From assembly GCF_001619615.1 (NCBI RefSeq), contig NZ_LQQP01000023.1:62001-126000 (forward strand): 64,000 nt of DNA, given 5' to 3'. Shown one piece after another: positions 62,046 to 64,000 of this stretch. A model generated the notes under the pieces. The model was not told where the DNA came from, made no database searches, and was given only the letters and a program-made list of their open reading frames with translations. Both the position numbers and the translations under genes were made by a program. The number at the start of each line of letters is the position of its first letter. Positions within the stretch are counted from its first letter, which is position 1. The stretch is from Microbacterium sp. T32. Lineage in GTDB: Bacteria; Actinomycetota; Actinomycetes; Actinomycetales; Microbacteriaceae.

Positions 62046-62159
62046 TCACAGGATGCCGATCTCCGCCAGTTGCATCCGGAACTCGGACGGCTCCTCGGCG
62101 ACGACACCTGGTCCGCCCGCGGCAGCGAGTCGTGAGGACGCAGCATCGAAGGTGCGCAC
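62046..62159 (-). CDS. Possible 37-codon small ORF or gene remnant
   Basis: On the minus strand a GTG at 62159 opens VRTFDAASSRLAAAGG and ends EFRMQLAEIGIL. The composition looks like the C-terminus of a protein, with protein-like codons. There is no ribosome site or TANNNT box before the GTG. It may be the 3' scrap of a lost gene. It accounts for most of the gap between the regulator terminator and the propeller gene. Confidence 0.25.
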   Translation of the reverse strand: MRTFDAASSRLAAAGGPGVVAEEPSEFRMQLAEIGIL

Positions 62160-62199
62160 GCGATCGGGCCGAGGGCGACCGCGTGCGCACCGGATCGAC

Positions 62200-64000
62200 T
62201 CAGAACTGCTGACGGATCACGGAGACCTCGCTGACCTGCACGTTGCGCGCCATCTCGGGGGTGCGGTCGTTGTCCCACGCCGCGGTGATCACCAATCGGA
62301 TCGCATCGGCGGTGGTGAGCGGCACGGTATGGCTCGCGCTCACGCGCCCCTGTGTCACGTCCGCCAGCCGCACCCAGTTTCCGTTCACCCGGGCTTCGAT
62401 GCCGAACGCCCGGATGCCCGACGTCGCATTGCGCGGGGCAACCGTCACGGTGTCGAAGCTCTGGGCCCGCCCGTAGGTGACGGTTAGCACTTCGGGTCGG
62501 GACGGCTGCGGCCCGGCTCCGTCCGTGGTGCCCCCGGAGACCCAGAAGCTGGAGGTCGAGCCGTCGACGGCGTTCGACGCGGCGTACCCGGGCTGTGCGC
62601 TCGAGGCCGCCGCCGTTCGGGTGACCGGCACGTAGGGAGTGGGAGCTGCCTGAGGGGTCGTCGACCGGGGCTGAGAGGCGGCGCCCGCAACGATGGAGAA
62701 GTCCGCCACGCGGAACGCCGACGGAGCGTTGGCCACCGGCCGTTCCTGGTACGCCACGCTCAGGACCGATTCGGTCGACAAGCGGGTGCGGTCCACGATG
62801 AGCTCGGCGATGTTGTCGACGGCGGGGTCGTCGAAGACGGTCCTCCAGTCCGTCCACCCGCTGGCCGCGGTGGACGCGACGATGCGGGCGTCGGGAAGCA
62901 CGACGTAAGCGGTGTCGTTCGCATCGAACAGCAGTCGCGAGCGACCGGCACTGTTGTTGTAGAAGGGGAGTTCGAGACTCCTCCACGTGCCGTCGGCCTC
63001 ACGCCAGTGGTGGAACGGCTTGGCGTACTGCGCTCGCTGCGTGTAGGTCTGCCGGTGGCACCCGCCGATCGCCGCGAGGTCGGCGTCGGAGAAAGAGCTC
63101 GTCAGCACGTGGGGACGCCCCTGCGCATCGAAGGTCATCGACTCCTGATTGATCAGCCCGCGATTGATGCCGATGGGAACGACCACGTGCGGGTCGGTCA
63201 CGGAGATCAGGTCGGCCGTGCCCGCGACGCCGATCGTCGCACCGGCCGAGTTCTTCCACGTCTTGCCGCCATCGGAGCTCGTGGCGTACCCCAGATCGTG
63301 ATTGCCGAGGCCGTTGGGGTCGCACCACGCGGCCTTGTTCTCGCGCCACGACCAGGTCGCCGTCAATTCTTTGGTGCGCGGATTCTCCTCGAATCCGTGG
63401 AGATACGCGTATCGATTCGTCGACGTGCCCCACTGCGACGAGTAGCTTCCGGTGGAGGAGGTGAAGGCACCGACGAATGTCCACGACCCCGCCACCGCGT
63501 CATAGCGCGCGAGCTGGTTACGTCCGTTGTCGGACGCGCCCTCGCGCCACGTGAAGTACAGCTGGCCCGCCGAGGTGGTCTCGAAGACGGGATACGTACC
63601 CGTCGTCGGTGCCCCTGCGGCTCCCGGGAGGCCGAGGGACTCGGGCAGGAACGAGGACGCACTCCAGGGAACCGTCGCGGGACGGGTGAGGAGTCCGGGA
63701 ATGCTGCGGATGTACCGCAGGCTCGACGCGTGGGTTCCCAGCACGAGGTGCAGTCGGCCGTCCGCGGGCGACACCCCCATCGAGATGACGTTGTGCGAGT
63801 CGTCGATGTCGAGGAATTGCGGCATCTCGATGCTCTGCCACGCACCGGTGGGCAGCGCCCGCCTCGACAGCGCGACCTGCTTGTCGGCTTGGAACCAGGC
63901 GGCGTACTGGAACCCGTTGTAGGTGAGCAGTCCCTCCTGTTGGAAGCTGGCGATGTTGACCGTTCCCTCGTACGTCACCACGCCACGAGCGGCGGGATCG
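62200..64000 (-). CDS. Secreted BNR_4-type beta-propeller protein with discoidin-like module, 5' end missing
   Basis: At least 600 residues; the frame is open at the right edge (ahead of a GTG at 63981), so the N-terminus and presumed signal peptide are outside. The main part (to about residue 440) is a BNR-repeat propeller: DDSHNVISMGVSPADGRLHL, YFTWREG, SSDGGKTWKN and QESMTFDAQGRPHVLTS are repeat blades typical of the BNR_4 family, which includes polysaccharide lyases (PL24/PL25) and GH145 rhamnosidase-like enzymes. A Thr/Pro/Ala linker leads to an F5/8C discoidin-like module (SSAQPGYAASNAVDGSTSSFWVSG, in part). It probably binds and cuts a rhamnose- or uronate-bearing plant glycan outside the cell. 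Confidence 0.75.
   Translation of the reverse strand, partial: DPAARGVVTYEGTVNIASFQQEGLLTYNGFQYAAWFQADKQVALSRRALPTGAWQSIEMPQFLDIDDSHNVISMGVSPADGRLHLVLGTHASSLRYIRSIPGLLTRPATVPWSASSFLPESLGLPGAAGAPTTGTYPVFETTSAGQLYFTWREGASDNGRNQLARYDAVAGSWTFVGAFTSSTGSYSSQWGTSTNRYAYLHGFEENPRTKELTATWSWRENKAAWCDPNGLGNHDLGYATSSDGGKTWKNSAGATIGVAGTADLISVTDPHVVVPIGINRGLINQESMTFDAQGRPHVLTSSFSDADLAAIGGCHRQTYTQRAQYAKPFHHWREADGTWRSLELPFYNNSAGRSRLLFDANDTAYVVLPDARIVASTAASGWTDWRTVFDDPAVDNIAELIVDRTRLSTESVLSVAYQERPVANAPSAFRVADFSIVAGAASQPRSTTPQAAPTPYVPVTRTAAASSAQPGYAASNAVDGSTSSFWVSGGTTDGAGPQPSRPEVLTVTYGRAQSFDTVTVAPRNATSGIRAFGIEARVNGNWVRLADVTQGRVSASHTVPLTTADAIRLVITAAWDNDRTPEMARNVQVSEVSVIRQQF

Overview
The window is high-GC actinobacterial chromosome, most likely a Microbacterium or close Microbacteriaceae relative. 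The grounds are very strong G/C third positions, many starts placed 6-7 bases after a TANNNT box (leaderless mRNAs), a LAATG-type sortase signal, Asp23/Gls24 and LCP envelope proteins, and a dense GGATGCC/GGCATCC heptamer. I see no transposase, integrase, phage gene or CRISPR array.

Layout. 1-3800: an LCP protein cut by the left edge, a DedA protein, a divergent arsenic cluster (arsC and an ArsO-like flavoprotein against arsR, followed by a deleted acetyltransferase) and tRNA-Ser(UGA). 4052-15375: housekeeping and envelope genes (DUF4012 protein, HAD phosphatase, serS, a HExxH membrane protein, a lipid kinase, photolyase, Gls24, a luciferase-like oxidoreductase, pheA). 15583-22133: a membrane glycosyltransferase overlapping a membrane-anchored GH18 protein, whose tail overlaps antisense a very large sensor kinase with its response regulator. 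22153-27105: EamA transporter, LysR regulator, pgm, zinc alcohol dehydrogenase.

27280-42594 is a sugar-utilisation island: a wall-anchored GH30 galactanase, a LacI regulator, a three-gene sugar ABC importer without its own ATPase, GH51 arabinofuranosidase, GH35 beta-galactosidase, a second LacI regulator, and galT-galK. Together they fit plant type II arabinogalactan: the polymer is cut at the cell surface, oligosaccharides are imported, arabinose and galactose are split off in the cytosol, and galactose enters the Leloir pathway. Palindromes near the promoters suggest the two LacI proteins control it.

42742-54520 is mixed: a toroid protein, carboxylesterase, F420-type oxidoreductase, an orphan DNA methyltransferase coupled to a lipoate-ligase homologue, a lipase-like hydrolase, a MarR/MFS pair, and a LuxR regulator beside a 14-helix drug exporter. 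54770-64000 holds an L-rhamnose route (rhaI, bifunctional aldolase-dehydrogenase, rhaB) ending in lldD, which would convert the L-lactate formed to pyruvate, a LacI regulator with two operators, and a secreted beta-propeller protein cut by the right edge. Rhamnose caps arabinogalactan side chains, so the two sugar regions may serve the same plant polymer.

Intergenic DNA carries at least two families of REP-like palindromes, present twice each, and several small tandem duplications at gene 3' ends.
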